A stretch of DNA of 64,000 nucleotides from Stenotrophomonas oahuensis (GTDB lineage: Bacteria > Pseudomonadota > Gammaproteobacteria > Xanthomonadales > Xanthomonadaceae): the NCBI RefSeq assembly GCF_031834595.1, contig NZ_CP115541.1, positions 682,001-746,000 on the forward strand, in the 5' to 3' direction. The position numbers and the translations under genes are program-made. Below are positions 1 through 9,836 of the stretch, in pieces. The notes under the pieces were generated by a model, which had not been told where the DNA came from, searched no databases, and saw only the letters and a program-made list of their open reading frames with translations. Positions within the stretch are counted from its first letter, which is position 1; each line of letters opens with the position of its first letter.

Positions 1-932
1 GCGTCGGTACCGTCGATCACCGAGTTGGCGACGTCCAGCACTTCGGCGCGGGTCGGAATCGGGCTTTCGACCATCGACTGCAGCATCTGCGTGGCGGTAA
101 TCACCACCTTGTTCTGCGCCAGCGAGGCCTTGATGATCTTCTTCTGCAGGCCCGGCAGCTCGGCGTCGCCAATTTCCACGCCCAGGTCGCCACGCGCCAC
201 CATCACCACGTCGCTGGCATCGACGATCTCTTCCAGATTCTCGATGGCTTCAGTGCGCTCGATCTTCGACACCAGCGCCGCATCGCAGCCGTGCTGCTGG
301 GCGATGGCACGCGCATCGTTCATGTCCTGCGCGTTGCGGCAGAACGAGACGGCGATGAAGTCCACGCCGATCTTGGCGACGATGCCGATCAGTTCCTTGT
401 CGCGTTCGGTCAGCGCGCCCAGCGACAGGCCACCGCCCTGCTTGTTCAGACCCTTGCGGTCGGACAGCACGCCGTCGTTGAGCACGGTGTTGATGATGCG
501 TTCGCCCTGCACTTCCACCACCTGCAGCTGCATCAGACCGTCGTCGAGCAGCAGCACGTCGCCCGGACCCACGTCCTGCGGCAGGCCCAGGTAGCTAACG
601 CCCACCTGGGTGGTGTCACCGGCCGGTGCATCCGGCGAGGCGACCAGGTCGAAACGGTCACCGGCCTTCAGCGTGATCTTGCCTTCGGCGAAGCGCTCGA
701 TGCGGATCTTCGGACCCGGCAGGTCGGCCAGGATGCCCACTTCCACGCCCACCCGCGCGGCAGCAGCACGTACGTCGGCGGCGCGCTTGGCCTGGCCGGA
801 CGGGTCGCCGTGACTGAAATTCAGCCGCACCACGTTGACGCCGGCGCGGAACAGATCCTCCAGCACGCCGGGCTTGTCTGTTGCCGGCCCGAGGGTGGCG
901 AGGATCTTGGTGCGACGCTGACGCTCAATCAT
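1..932 (-). CDS. pyk: Pyruvate kinase (3' end outside window)
   Basis: Converts phosphoenolpyruvate and ADP to pyruvate and ATP, the last step of glycolysis. About 310 N-terminal residues are present; the C-terminal third lies beyond the window edge. The N-terminus has the [13 protein letters not shown] strand (residues 6-18) and the nucleotide-site motif RLNFSHG (36-42). [17 protein letters not shown] and [11 protein letters not shown] (about 241-252) follow, and the last lies in the active-site barrel. The ATG start leaves no unexplained extension. It reads in the same direction as pgk and the phosphatase gene, 167 bp downstream of the latter, so a glycolytic cluster is likely. Identity is secure; the isozyme type is not resolved. 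Confidence 0.97.
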   Translation of the reverse strand, partial: MIERQRRTKILATLGPATDKPGVLEDLFRAGVNVVRLNFSHGDPSGQAKRAADVRAAAARVGVEVGILADLPGPKIRIERFAEGKITLKAGDRFDLVASPDAPAGDTTQVGVSYLGLPQDVGPGDVLLLDDGLMQLQVVEVQGERIINTVLNDGVLSDRKGLNKQGGGLSLGALTERDKELIGIVAKIGVDFIAVSFCRNAQDMNDARAIAQQHGCDAALVSKIERTEAIENLEEIVDASDVVMVARGDLGVEIGDAELPGLQKKIIKASLAQNKVVITATQMLQSMVESPIPTRAEVLDVANSVIDGTD

Positions 933-1099
933 GGTTAAAGGGCTCCCTGGAAAGGATCAAAATTAGCACACCCTTCACGCCCCATGAATACGTTTACACC
1001 TTTGCGCCTGCTGGGTTTCGCAGATGTCCTACGGACAGTCCCGAAGGCCGGGACAGGACAGCGCGCGTCCAGCATGCGACATGCGGCGGCGTACGGAAA

Positions 1100-1783
1100 T
1101 CAGGCCAGCAATGAAAGCAGCGCGTCCGGTGCCGCCGCAAGGTGCTGCGCACCCGCCGCCTGCAGCTCCGCCGCACCACCGAAACCCCACAGCACACCAA
1201 CGTTGCGCATCTGATGATGCCGCGCACCCTCGATGTCCATGCGCCGGTCGCCGATCATCCAGCACTGCTGCGCCGGCAATTGCAGCCGACGCAGGGCCTC
1301 GGCCACCAACTGCGGTTTCTCGCTGCGGCTGCCGTCGATGGTCGCGCCGATCACGTCCTCGAAGCAGTTGCCGAATGGCAGATGCTCGACGATGCGCCGC
1401 GCATGCGGTTCGTTCTTGGCGGTCACGATCGCCAGGCGATGGCCGCGTGCATGCAGGTCCTGCACGACCTGACCGATGCCGGCGTAGACCTCGTGCTCGC
1501 GCCAGCCGACCACGTCGAAGCGCTCGCGGTAGTACGTGACCGCCTGCTCCACTTTTTCCGGATCATTGAACAACGGTGAAAAGCTGGTCCGCAGCGACGG
1601 ACCGATCCAGCGCCGCAGTTCCTCCTGCGGCGGCACCGGCTGACCCATCTGGGTCAGCGCATGTGCCACGCACTGGGTGATGCCGACCGCAGAGTCGATC
1701 AGGGTGCCGTCGAGGTCGAAGAACAGGGTGTCGGATTCATGCCCGGCATGGGCTGCGACCATGCCGGGATGCGAAAGCGACAT
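1100..1783 (-). CDS. gph: HAD-family hydrolase, phosphoglycolate phosphatase-like
   Basis: A haloacid dehalogenase superfamily phosphatase of 227 aa. Motif I FFDLDGTLIDS gives the nucleophile D23 and acid D25; IVTAKN (motif II), SEKPQ (motif III Lys) and MIGDRRMD (motif IV) follow in order. The family member Gph removes phosphate from 2-phosphoglycolate, but HAD substrates are hard to predict, so the substrate is inferred. The ATG overlaps the pgk stop as TGATG, showing translational coupling. An in-frame TTG one codon earlier and an ATG at codon 8 are alternative starts. Confidence 0.85.
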   Translation of the reverse strand: MSLSHPGMVAAHAGHESDTLFFDLDGTLIDSAVGITQCVAHALTQMGQPVPPQEELRRWIGPSLRTSFSPLFNDPEKVEQAVTYYRERFDVVGWREHEVYAGIGQVVQDLHARGHRLAIVTAKNEPHARRIVEHLPFGNCFEDVIGATIDGSRSEKPQLVAEALRRLQLPAQQCWMIGDRRMDIEGARHHQMRNVGVLWGFGGAAELQAAGAQHLAAAPDALLSLLA

Positions 1784-2958
1784 CAATTGCCCCGGGCTTC
1801 AAGCGCCGCCACGGCCGGCAGGGTCTTGCCTTCCAGGAACTCCAGGAACGCACCGCCACCGGTGGAGATGTAGCTGACCTGGTCGGCGATCTCGAACTTG
1901 TCGACCGCAGCCAGGGTGTCGCCGCCACCGGCAATGGAGAACGCCGGCGAGGAGGCAATGGCCTTGGCCAGCGCTTCGGTGCCATGGCTGAAGGCTTCAA
2001 ACTCGAACACGCCCACCGGGCCGTTCCAGACCACGGTGCCGGCCTTGGCGATCAGCCCGGCGTAGTGCTGCGCAGTCTGCGGGCCGATGTCCAGGATCAG
2101 ATCGTCTTCGGCAACCTCGCCGACCGCCTTCACCGAGGCCGGTGCATCCGGCAGGAACTGCTTGGCGACCACCACGTCGGTCGGCAGCGGAATGTCCGCG
2201 CCGCGAGCCTTGGCATCCGCCACGATCTTCTTCGCGGTATCCAGCAGGTCCGGCTCGTACAGCGACTTGCCCACCGGGTAGCCGGCGGCGGCGATGAAGG
2301 TGTTGGCGATGCCGCCACCCACGATCAGCTGGTCGACCTTGCCGACCAGGTTGGCCAGCAGCTCCAGCTTGGTGCTGACCTTGCTGCCAGCGACGATGGC
2401 CAGCAACGGCTGTGCCGGCGCATGCAGGGCCTGGGCCAGCGCGTCCAGTTCGGCCATCAGCAGCGGGCCACCGGCGGCCACCGGGGCGAAACGGATCACG
2501 CCATGGGTGGAGGCCTGCGCACGGTGCGCGGTGCCGAAGGCGTCCATCACGAACACGTCGCACAATGCGGCGTACTTCTTCGACAGCGCTTCATCGTCCT
2601 TGCCCTCGCCCACGTTCATGCGGCAGTTTTCCAGCAGCACGATGGAACCCGGTGCCACGTCCACGCCATCCACCCAGTCGCGGACCAGCGGCACATCGAC
2701 GCCCAGCAGGGCCGACAGGCGCTGCGCTACCGGGGCCAGCGAATCGGCTTCGCTCCACACGCCTTCCTTGGGACGGCCCAGGTGCGAAGTGACCATCACC
2801 GCTGCGCCCTGCTCCAGTGCCCGCTTCAGGGTCGGCAGCGACGCGGTGATGCGCTGTTCGGAGGTGATGCGGCCGTTCTCGATCGGCACGTTCAGGTCCT
2901 GGCGGATCAGCACACGCTTGCCGGAAAGGTCGAGGTCGGTCATGCGGACGATGGACAT
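1783..2958 (-). CDS. pgk: Phosphoglycerate kinase
   Basis: Catalyses 1,3-bisphosphoglycerate + ADP to 3-phosphoglycerate + ATP in glycolysis. At 391 aa the length is normal for bacteria. Visible family motifs include [13 protein letters not shown] near the N-terminus, [37 protein letters not shown], the nucleotide-binding WNGPVGVFE and the C-terminal [11 protein letters not shown]. The start at [11 protein letters not shown] is preceded by AAGAG about 10 bp upstream; the next ATG, five codons in, lacks a good ribosome site. It leads a unit with the HAD phosphatase, and three SMAG palindromes lie just upstream. Confidence 0.97.
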   Translation of the reverse strand: MSIVRMTDLDLSGKRVLIRQDLNVPIENGRITSEQRITASLPTLKRALEQGAAVMVTSHLGRPKEGVWSEADSLAPVAQRLSALLGVDVPLVRDWVDGVDVAPGSIVLLENCRMNVGEGKDDEALSKKYAALCDVFVMDAFGTAHRAQASTHGVIRFAPVAAGGPLLMAELDALAQALHAPAQPLLAIVAGSKVSTKLELLANLVGKVDQLIVGGGIANTFIAAAGYPVGKSLYEPDLLDTAKKIVADAKARGADIPLPTDVVVAKQFLPDAPASVKAVGEVAEDDLILDIGPQTAQHYAGLIAKAGTVVWNGPVGVFEFEAFSHGTEALAKAIASSPAFSIAGGGDTLAAVDKFEIADQVSYISTGGGAFLEFLEGKTLPAVAALEARGN

Positions 2959-3028
2959 GGGGCAGCAGCTCTTGTCGGAAAAGGAAAGGGCGCCGCGCAC
3001 GGCGCGCAGCGCCCATTGTAACGAAGGC

Positions 3029-3139
3029 GTACCGACCAACGGTCGGTACCTACCGGCCAATGACAACCATTGGGTAACGACCAACGGTCGTTACCTACCC
3101 GTAGGAAGAAGCCGGTAGGTGACGACCGTTGGTCGTCAC
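3029..3139. repeat. Cluster of three SMAG (REP-like) palindromes
   Basis: Three hairpins share the core ACCGTTGGT: 3029-3053, 3074-3098 and 3115-3139. Each carries the GTAG tetranucleotide (CTAC on this strand) next to a stem of about 10 bp. The stems differ (TACCGACC, TAACGACC, TGACGACC) but each is self-complementary, as expected for REP sequences. The third supplies the stop codon of the DUF3999 gene at 3136-3138. Assignment to SMAG rests on the GTAG head and palindrome form known from Stenotrophomonas. Confidence 0.85.
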
Positions 3140-4497
3140 GGGACCGCCGATGGCTTCTGACGCAGCAAGGTCACCGCAAACCCGCCTACGATCAGCACAC
3201 CCAGCACCAGCAACCCCCACAGCAGCCAGCGCTTCCAGTCGCGTTCGGCCTGCACCGCGGCGTCGCCGCCGAGCGGCTGCGCAGGCCCCTGAACCTTGGC
3301 CAGCGCGGGCTGCCACTGCGCTCCCTGCTGTTCGCGCAGTTGCGCCAGCACCGTGCCCACCGGCGCGTCGGTGCGTGCCGCGCGCACGCTGCCGGCCGCC
3401 ACCGTGAACGGGGGCTCGCCCTGGCTGAGGAACACCAGCGTCTCTGGCTGGTAGCCCAGCTTCAGCGTGGGAGACTGCGCCGGCTGCCCCTGGGCAGCGG
3501 TGAGCTTCCAGTAACGGTCACGGGTTGGCACGGGCAGCGCCTGTGCCTGTGATTGCCGGCGCTGCGCGCTGTCCTGCAGCTGGTAGGCAACCCAGGGCCC
3601 CGCTCTTACCTGCCATGGCTGGGCGGGATCGTCACGGCTGAGCAGGGTCCACTGCACCACGCTGTTATCGGCCGTGGCGATATCAATCTGGGCGACCGGG
3701 AAGCGTCCGTCGAGCACGTACTCGAACTCGCCCGGTACGCCGGCTTTGCCCGGCAACGTACGCCATTGCCAGTCGATGGCCTGCAGCGTCGACATCGGTT
3801 CGGCCTGCACGGCTGACAGTACCGGCAGCGTGCCGTTGGAAGCGGGCAGGATGCGGATGTACTTTGCTTCGCGGCCGATGAAGATGCGGCGCTGCTGCAG
3901 GCGATTGCCGTCCTGCGCAAGGTCCACCAGCGGAACGTCGTCATTGATCAGCTGCCAGTTCTGCAGGTCGTCGCTGACGTCCACACGCACCCGCAACTGC
4001 ACCGCCGGCCCGGACTGCCAGTCCAGCCGCAGCGCCTGCAGTTCTGCGTTCAGCTTGCTGGCATCCACCAGCCAGCCACCCGGCTGCGCGCTGGTGCCGG
4101 TGCGTCCCAGACGCGCTTCCACGCGGCGCACACTGCCGTCGGTATTGCGCTCGGTCAGCAACTGCAGGTCATCGCCGCCTGCACTGCCCTGCACAGGCAG
4201 CGCGAACCAGGGCAACGGCTGCAGCGGCGTGAGCTGCGCCACGGGTTGCTCGGCACTGAACAGCGCAGCGGGCAACGCCTGACCCTGTGCATTGAAGACC
4301 TGGATGTCCTTCAACTGCGGCGACACCGCACTGCGGTACTGGGCTTCGCCGAGCGTGAGCCGGTACGCACCCGCCTGCGGCGCAGACAGCTGCAACGGCC
4401 ACTGCTCGCGATAGTCCTGGCGCGCGTCATCGGCCAACGCAAGCAGCGGCGCGGCCAACAGAAATAGTCCGGTCAGGACGTGGCAGACACGATTCAC
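3136..4497 (-). CDS. DUF3999 family protein, exported and membrane-anchored
   Basis: A 453-aa protein of unknown function, recognised as DUF3999. It has a signal peptide (VNRVCHVLTGLFLLAAPLLALA), a long beta-rich extracytoplasmic region, and one C-terminal transmembrane helix near residues 425-445 followed by a short basic tail, so the bulk should be periplasmic. The start is GTG, overlapping the stop of the upstream DUF2339 gene as GTGA; the two are coupled and commonly adjacent in Xanthomonadaceae and Pseudomonas. The TGA stop lies inside a SMAG palindrome. No catalytic motif was seen. Confidence 0.8.
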   Translation of the reverse strand: MNRVCHVLTGLFLLAAPLLALADDARQDYREQWPLQLSAPQAGAYRLTLGEAQYRSAVSPQLKDIQVFNAQGQALPAALFSAEQPVAQLTPLQPLPWFALPVQGSAGGDDLQLLTERNTDGSVRRVEARLGRTGTSAQPGGWLVDASKLNAELQALRLDWQSGPAVQLRVRVDVSDDLQNWQLINDDVPLVDLAQDGNRLQQRRIFIGREAKYIRILPASNGTLPVLSAVQAEPMSTLQAIDWQWRTLPGKAGVPGEFEYVLDGRFPVAQIDIATADNSVVQWTLLSRDDPAQPWQVRAGPWVAYQLQDSAQRRQSQAQALPVPTRDRYWKLTAAQGQPAQSPTLKLGYQPETLVFLSQGEPPFTVAAGSVRAARTDAPVGTVLAQLREQQGAQWQPALAKVQGPAQPLGGDAAVQAERDWKRWLLWGLLVLGVLIVGGFAVTLLRQKPSAVP

Positions 4498-7139
4498 GGT
4501 GCATTCTCCACAGCAGATTCGGCGGCGCGCGGCGGAGCCGGAGCCAGGTAGCCGACGACCGTGCACAACAGGCCGTAGGCGATGAACGACGCAATGCCAA
4601 GCAGGTTGCCCAGATGCTGGCGGTCGATCAGCACCAGCTTGGCCAGCACCACGCCCATCAGCACCGCACCGACCAGCCACAAGGCGCGCTGGCCACGCCG
4701 CGAACCCCACACCCAGCTGATCACGCCCAGCACGCTCCAGACCACGGTCAGGCTGGTCTGGGCCAGCGTGGAGGACCACAACCGGTCATTCCATTCGACT
4801 CCGCCCCAGTGGTGCACGGCATGCAGGGTGATGCTGGTCAGGGCAGCAAAGCCCGCCACCGCCAGCACGGGAATCCGCTGCGCCTGCAGCTCCTGCGGAG
4901 CCTGGCCGGTCCACAGCCAGCGCGCGAGCAGGGCCAGCACTGCCAGCTGGGTCAGTTCCAGCGGGTTGAGCAGCGGCACCCATGGCAGCGGCGCGGCATC
5001 GCCCGCAACGAACAGGTAACAGCACCAGGCGAATGCCAGCGCCATGAACACCGTGCCCTGCAATGCGTGGCGGCTGCGATCAAAGCGCTCGCCCAGCGGC
5101 AGGGTCAGCCAGCGCCAACGCTGCAGCGACACCGCTGCCAGCAGCAGCCAGGGCAACAACGCCAGCGCCAGTGTCCAGCCCTGGGCCAGTTCAAAGCGCT
5201 CGGCCAGCCAGCTCGCGGTGAGGGTGAGCACCGTAGGCCACAGCAGCCACCAGATGAACTGCGCGGCCACCGCCGCACGCCCCTGACCGCCGCGCAGGCA
5301 CCACAGGCTGCGGATGCCGAGCGCGGCAAACACCCCCCAGGCCAACGCCCCGTAGCCCGCGAATGGCTGCTGGTGCAGGTCCACCTGCCACAGTGCGACC
5401 GGGAACGCGCACAGCAGCATCGCCAGCGTGGTCAGCACCAGCGCACGGGCGGGCTGGCGACGGTGCATTTCGGCGGCGAGCCAGGCGGTGACCGCAACCA
5501 GCACCAGCATCGCGTCGGGTACGCTGCTGCGCGCGACGAAGCGGCCGATCTCGTGGCTGAAGGTCCCCAGCCACCACAGCAGGCCCCACAGGTAGTAGAC
5601 GATGGCCGGTGCTTCCTTGTCGGCGTGGCGATAGCTCCAAGCGGAAGCGAAACCGGCCACAGCCAGCAGCAGCCCGCTCATGAAGGTCGGATTGGCCACG
5701 GCGGTGCCGTCGAAGCGCCAGTAATCGGCACCGACCACGAACGCGAACGCCGCGCCCAGTTGCAGCAGGGCACCGGCGATCTGCGGCAGCAGACGCTGCT
5801 GGCGCAGGCCCAGCCAGACCAGCCCGGCCCCTTCCAGCGCGAAGATGCTGGCGGTGGCCCGCGCCGACAGCGCCAGTGGCACCGCCAACGTGGCAAAGCC
5901 CACGGCCAGCACCGCATGGCACTGGCCCAGTGCGGCGTAGCGCTCGCGACGGATCAGCGCCCAGCCCAGGCCGGCGTACAGCGCCGCCAGCGCCAGCGCG
6001 CACAACGCCAGCAGCAGGCGGTCGTCGTGCAGCATGCCGGCCTGCAGCAGGAACGCGATCAACGGGGTGCCAAACACCAGGCTGCCGTCGATGAGGTCGC
6101 GTTTCTCCGCCGGCTGGCGGCGCGCGTACAGCAGCGGAATGATCAGGTAGAACGCAAAGAACAGCAGCAGGAACGGTTCGGTGCTGGCGAACTTGTCCGG
6201 CGCGTACTGCAGCACGCCCCAGAAGGTGCCGATACCGAAGGTGAAGGCGAAGCCGAGCAGGTTGAGCACGCGCCACGGACGCCACCAGGCGATGGCGAGA
6301 ATGGCGGCGTTGAGCACGGCGTAATACGAGAACAGCGCCACGTGGTTGCCACTGCCGGTGGACAGCCAGATGGGGGCCATGAAGCCAGCCAGGATGCCAA
6401 GCACAGCCAGAGTGCGCGAGTTCTGCACCACGGCCAGCACGCCCAGGCCGGCGATCAGCAGCACGCTCAGTGCGAAGGCAATGCCAGGGTCGACCAGCCC
6501 ATAGCGCTTGAAGGCGGCGAAGATGGTAAGCAGCAGGATGCCAATCGCCCCCCCCTGCAGCGCCAGCGCGAACAACCGCCGGCGCTCGCGCTGCACCCAG
6601 CCGAACACCAGCAGGCCCAGCGCACCGGCGGCAATGCCGGCCAGGCGCAGTTCGATGGGCGCATTGAGCCAGCCCTGGTCACTGGCGTACTTGAGCAATG
6701 CGGCGACGCCGGCCAGCAGCACCAGCATGCCGATCTTCACCGGCACGTTGCCTTCGGTGAACCAGGCTTTGACCGTATCGATGGCGCGTTCGATGACGTT
6801 CGGCCCCTGCGGGACGGCAGGTGCCGGCGGGGTGACCGGCGCGCGCGGCGGCAGCGGCGGGGGTGCGGCGCGGGCGGCGACAGGTACTGGCGTGGGAATC
6901 GGTTCGGGTGCGGGTGCCTGCGCCACAGGCGCAACCGGCATCTCCGACGCAACCGGGGCGCTGTCACGCCACGGCTCGGCCACTGGCGGTTCGGGCGCGG
7001 CCGCAGCCTGCGCTGCATAGCGAGCCTCTTCCAGCGCGGCTACGCGCCGGCGCAAGCCGCCAATCATTACCAAGGCCACCACCAGCAGCACGGGCATGGC
7101 CAGCAAGACCAGCACGGCCAGGACAATCAACGCTTCCAT
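4494..7139 (-). CDS. DUF2339 family polytopic membrane protein
   Basis: An 881-aa inner-membrane protein of unknown function. An N-terminal transmembrane helix (residues about 3-30) and a short basic segment are followed by a Pro/Ala-rich linker (about 45-115). Then come more than twenty hydrophobic segments, typical of DUF2339. The segment WFTEGNVPVKIGMLVLLAGV at the first multi-span helix is characteristic. It is the first gene of a two-gene unit with the DUF3999 protein. The long repeat element at 7.28-7.81 kb lies between it and gap, so its promoter must sit in or downstream of that element (7140-7280). Function unknown. Confidence 0.8.
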   Translation of the reverse strand: MEALIVLAVLVLLAMPVLLVVALVMIGGLRRRVAALEEARYAAQAAAAPEPPVAEPWRDSAPVASEMPVAPVAQAPAPEPIPTPVPVAARAAPPPLPPRAPVTPPAPAVPQGPNVIERAIDTVKAWFTEGNVPVKIGMLVLLAGVAALLKYASDQGWLNAPIELRLAGIAAGALGLLVFGWVQRERRRLFALALQGGAIGILLLTIFAAFKRYGLVDPGIAFALSVLLIAGLGVLAVVQNSRTLAVLGILAGFMAPIWLSTGSGNHVALFSYYAVLNAAILAIAWWRPWRVLNLLGFAFTFGIGTFWGVLQYAPDKFASTEPFLLLFFAFYLIIPLLYARRQPAEKRDLIDGSLVFGTPLIAFLLQAGMLHDDRLLLALCALALAALYAGLGWALIRRERYAALGQCHAVLAVGFATLAVPLALSARATASIFALEGAGLVWLGLRQQRLLPQIAGALLQLGAAFAFVVGADYWRFDGTAVANPTFMSGLLLAVAGFASAWSYRHADKEAPAIVYYLWGLLWWLGTFSHEIGRFVARSSVPDAMLVLVAVTAWLAAEMHRRQPARALVLTTLAMLLCAFPVALWQVDLHQQPFAGYGALAWGVFAALGIRSLWCLRGGQGRAAVAAQFIWWLLWPTVLTLTASWLAERFELAQGWTLALALLPWLLLAAVSLQRWRWLTLPLGERFDRSRHALQGTVFMALAFAWCCYLFVAGDAAPLPWVPLLNPLELTQLAVLALLARWLWTGQAPQELQAQRIPVLAVAGFAALTSITLHAVHHWGGVEWNDRLWSSTLAQTSLTVVWSVLGVISWVWGSRRGQRALWLVGAVLMGVVLAKLVLIDRQHLGNLLGIASFIAYGLLCTVVGYLAPAPPRAAESAVENAP

Positions 7140-7276
7140 TCCACGTCATCCTCGATCAATCGCCGCACCCTTCCCCGAGGGTGGGTACCTGCGGCACGGG
7201 GTCATCCTACCTGATGTGCCGGGGTGGGCAGGGTGCCCGGTCGGGGCGGCGGGCTGCGATTGCGCGGGTTCCGTAT

Positions 7277-7809
7277 CGCCGGGCGTTGCCCGGCTGCTGT
7301 TGGATCTGGGCGAACAGCCGGTGGTCTTCGGCTTCCTGGTTTGGCGGCTCGGGAAGGGCGTTCCGGGGGACGCTGCAAGTACGTCCATGTAAGCTCGATC
7401 GCCGCATCCATGCGGCTCACGCCCCCTCCAGCCCATCCCGAACCGCCATCGACAGTTCATCGGTGGCCATCGAAGATCAAGATCGACGGCGGCCCCTGTC
7501 CATTGTCATGCGTTACCGGATGTTGCCCTTTTCACGGCGATCGTCTGTCGACCGATCCCACCGGGGCATTTCCGATTCCACCGGCGCCGTTCATGGCTTT
7601 TGATCTTCCATGGCCACCGACCCTCTGTCTGGGGCGTGCCGGGGTGGGTTTGCGGGACCGTAGAAAACATGGATGTTTTCTACGAGCCCCCATGGAAGGG
7701 TTCACGGCGTGTCCCGCAAACCCACCCCGGCGCGCCCAAACATGGAAACCGATGACCGTCGGCTGTTCGCCCAGATCCAACCGCAGCCGGGCAGAGCCCG
7801 GCTCTACGT
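7277..7809. repeat. Composite palindromic element, copy A
   Basis: Fills most of the 726-bp gap between the DUF2339 gene and gap. Order on this strand: left terminal repeat (about 7280-7325); a Y hairpin region (about 7342-7452) with an inner GCCGCATCCATGCGGC stem; a 19-bp arm (7462-7480); the 62-bp core (7505-7566); the opposing 19-bp arm (7600-7618, one mismatch); the X hairpin (7639-7730); right terminal repeat (about 7750-7807). X has perfect 20-bp outer arms (7639-7658, 7711-7730) around an inner stem CGTAGAAAACAT/ATGTTTTCTACG (7659-7684). The left end is more decayed than in copy D. Open frames in it are judged non-coding. Confidence 0.8.
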
Positions 7810-7810
7810 A

Positions 7811-7846
7811 AAACGGCGCGCCCCTTTTCAGGAGCGCGCCGCTTTT
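7811..7846 (-). terminator. Intrinsic terminator of gap
   Basis: Downstream of the gap stop codon: a GC-rich stem (CGGCGCGC pairing with GCGCGCCG) with a loop of about 12 nt, followed on the minus strand by TTTT. The right end of repeat copy A abuts it within about 2 bp. Confidence 0.85.
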
Positions 7847-7865
7847 GACTTACCGACGAAGCGAA

Positions 7866-9071
<1,206 letters not shown>

Positions 9072-9073
9072 TC

Positions 9074-9700
9074 ATGCGCAAGACCTCCACCCTTCTGCTG
9101 TCCAGCCTCGCCGTCGCTCTGTCGCTGGCCGCCGCCCCGGCCATGGCCCAGTCCAAGGGCGACTGGACCATCAGTGCCGGCGTGCACCAGGTTGCCCCCA
9201 AGTCCGACAACGGCACCCTGGCCGGCGGCCTGGAAGTCGATGTCGACAGCGACATCAAGCCGACCATCACCGGTGAATACTTCATCGCCGACAACCTCGG
9301 CATTGAAGTGCTGGCCGCCCTGCCCTTCAAGCACGACATCAACATCAACGGCCTGGGCCGCGTCGGCAGCACCAAGCACCTGCCGCCGGTGGTCACCCTG
9401 CAGTACCACTTCAATAGCCAGGGCAAGGTGTCGCCGTTCGTCGGTGCCGGTGTCAACTACACCACCTTCTTCAGCGAAGAGACCACCGGTGCGCTGGCCG
9501 GCGCGGACCTGAAGCTGGAAGACTCCTGGGGCCTGGCCGCCCACGCCGGCCTGGACTTCAAGGTTGCCGAGAACGGTTCGCTGCGCGTTGACGTGCGCTG
9601 GATCGACATCGACAGCAAGGTCAAGTTGAACGGCGAAAAGATCGGCACCGTCAACATCGACCCGCTGGTGTACGGCGTGGCCTACGTCTTCAAGTTCTGA
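9074..9700 (+). CDS. ompW: OmpW-family outer membrane porin
   Basis: An eight-stranded beta-barrel of the OmpW family, 208 aa. A signal peptide (residues 1-24, ending AAPAMA) precedes a mature part starting QSKGDWTISAG. The family features GVHQVAPKS, PTITGEYFIADNLGIEVLAALPF, a HLPPVVTLQYHF strand, FVGAGVNYTTFF and the C-terminal YVFKF are present; the terminal Phe is an outer-membrane insertion signal. OmpW proteins let small hydrophobic molecules cross the outer membrane. The start at MRKTS was chosen because the longer reading puts 18 non-signal residues first. An FNR/ANR box lies upstream and a strong terminator downstream, so it is monocistronic. Confidence 0.93.
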   Translation: MRKTSTLLLSSLAVALSLAAAPAMAQSKGDWTISAGVHQVAPKSDNGTLAGGLEVDVDSDIKPTITGEYFIADNLGIEVLAALPFKHDININGLGRVGSTKHLPPVVTLQYHFNSQGKVSPFVGAGVNYTTFFSEETTGALAGADLKLEDSWGLAAHAGLDFKVAENGSLRVDVRWIDIDSKVKLNGEKIGTVNIDPLVYGVAYVFKF

Positions 9701-9749
9701 TCGGCGGATCAGAACCGAACCGAGCAACACCCCTCGCAGCAAAGCATTT

Positions 9750-9775
9750 GCCCCGGCTTCGGCCGGGGCTTTTTT
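9750..9775 (+). terminator. Intrinsic terminator of ompW
   Basis: GCCCCGGC-TTCG-GCCGGGGC stem-loop followed by six T residues, 49 bp after the ompW stop. Confidence 0.93.
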
Positions 9776-9824
9776 GTTCTGCTGCTGGCCAGATGCAGTC
9801 AAGAACGTCGGCACCGTCGCCCGC

Positions 9825-9830
9825 TAGAAT
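9825..9830 (+). promoter_or_regulatory. -10 box suggesting a leaderless nuclease mRNA
   Basis: TAGAAT lies six bases before the ATG at 9837 and no Shine-Dalgarno sequence is seen. With a normal -10 to +1 distance, transcription would begin at or next to the A of the start codon. This is inference from spacing only. Confidence 0.45.
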
Positions 9831-9836
9831 GGGCCG

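Noticed and set aside
933..1099. Gap between pyk and the phosphatase gene
   Set aside because: Inspected for a promoter, repeat or small gene; only short imperfect repeats were seen and nothing supportable.
3029..3139. Possible CRISPR array from closely spaced repeats
   Set aside because: Only three palindromes with unequal spacing and alternating orientation, dispersed copies elsewhere, and no cas genes; this is a REP/SMAG cluster.
4614..7214. 866-aa open frame on the plus strand
   Set aside because: It is antisense to the DUF2339 gene, has His/Gln/Arg-rich composition typical of a shadow frame in GC-rich DNA, and matches no family; the minus-strand frame has clear membrane helices.
7224..7811. 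Open frames of 60-200 aa inside the composite elements, some similar between copies (for example 7532-7780 and 15771-16052)
   Set aside because: Their similarity follows from DNA repeat identity; the hairpins change by paired substitutions that alter codons freely, there is no ribosome site, and frames differ between copies.
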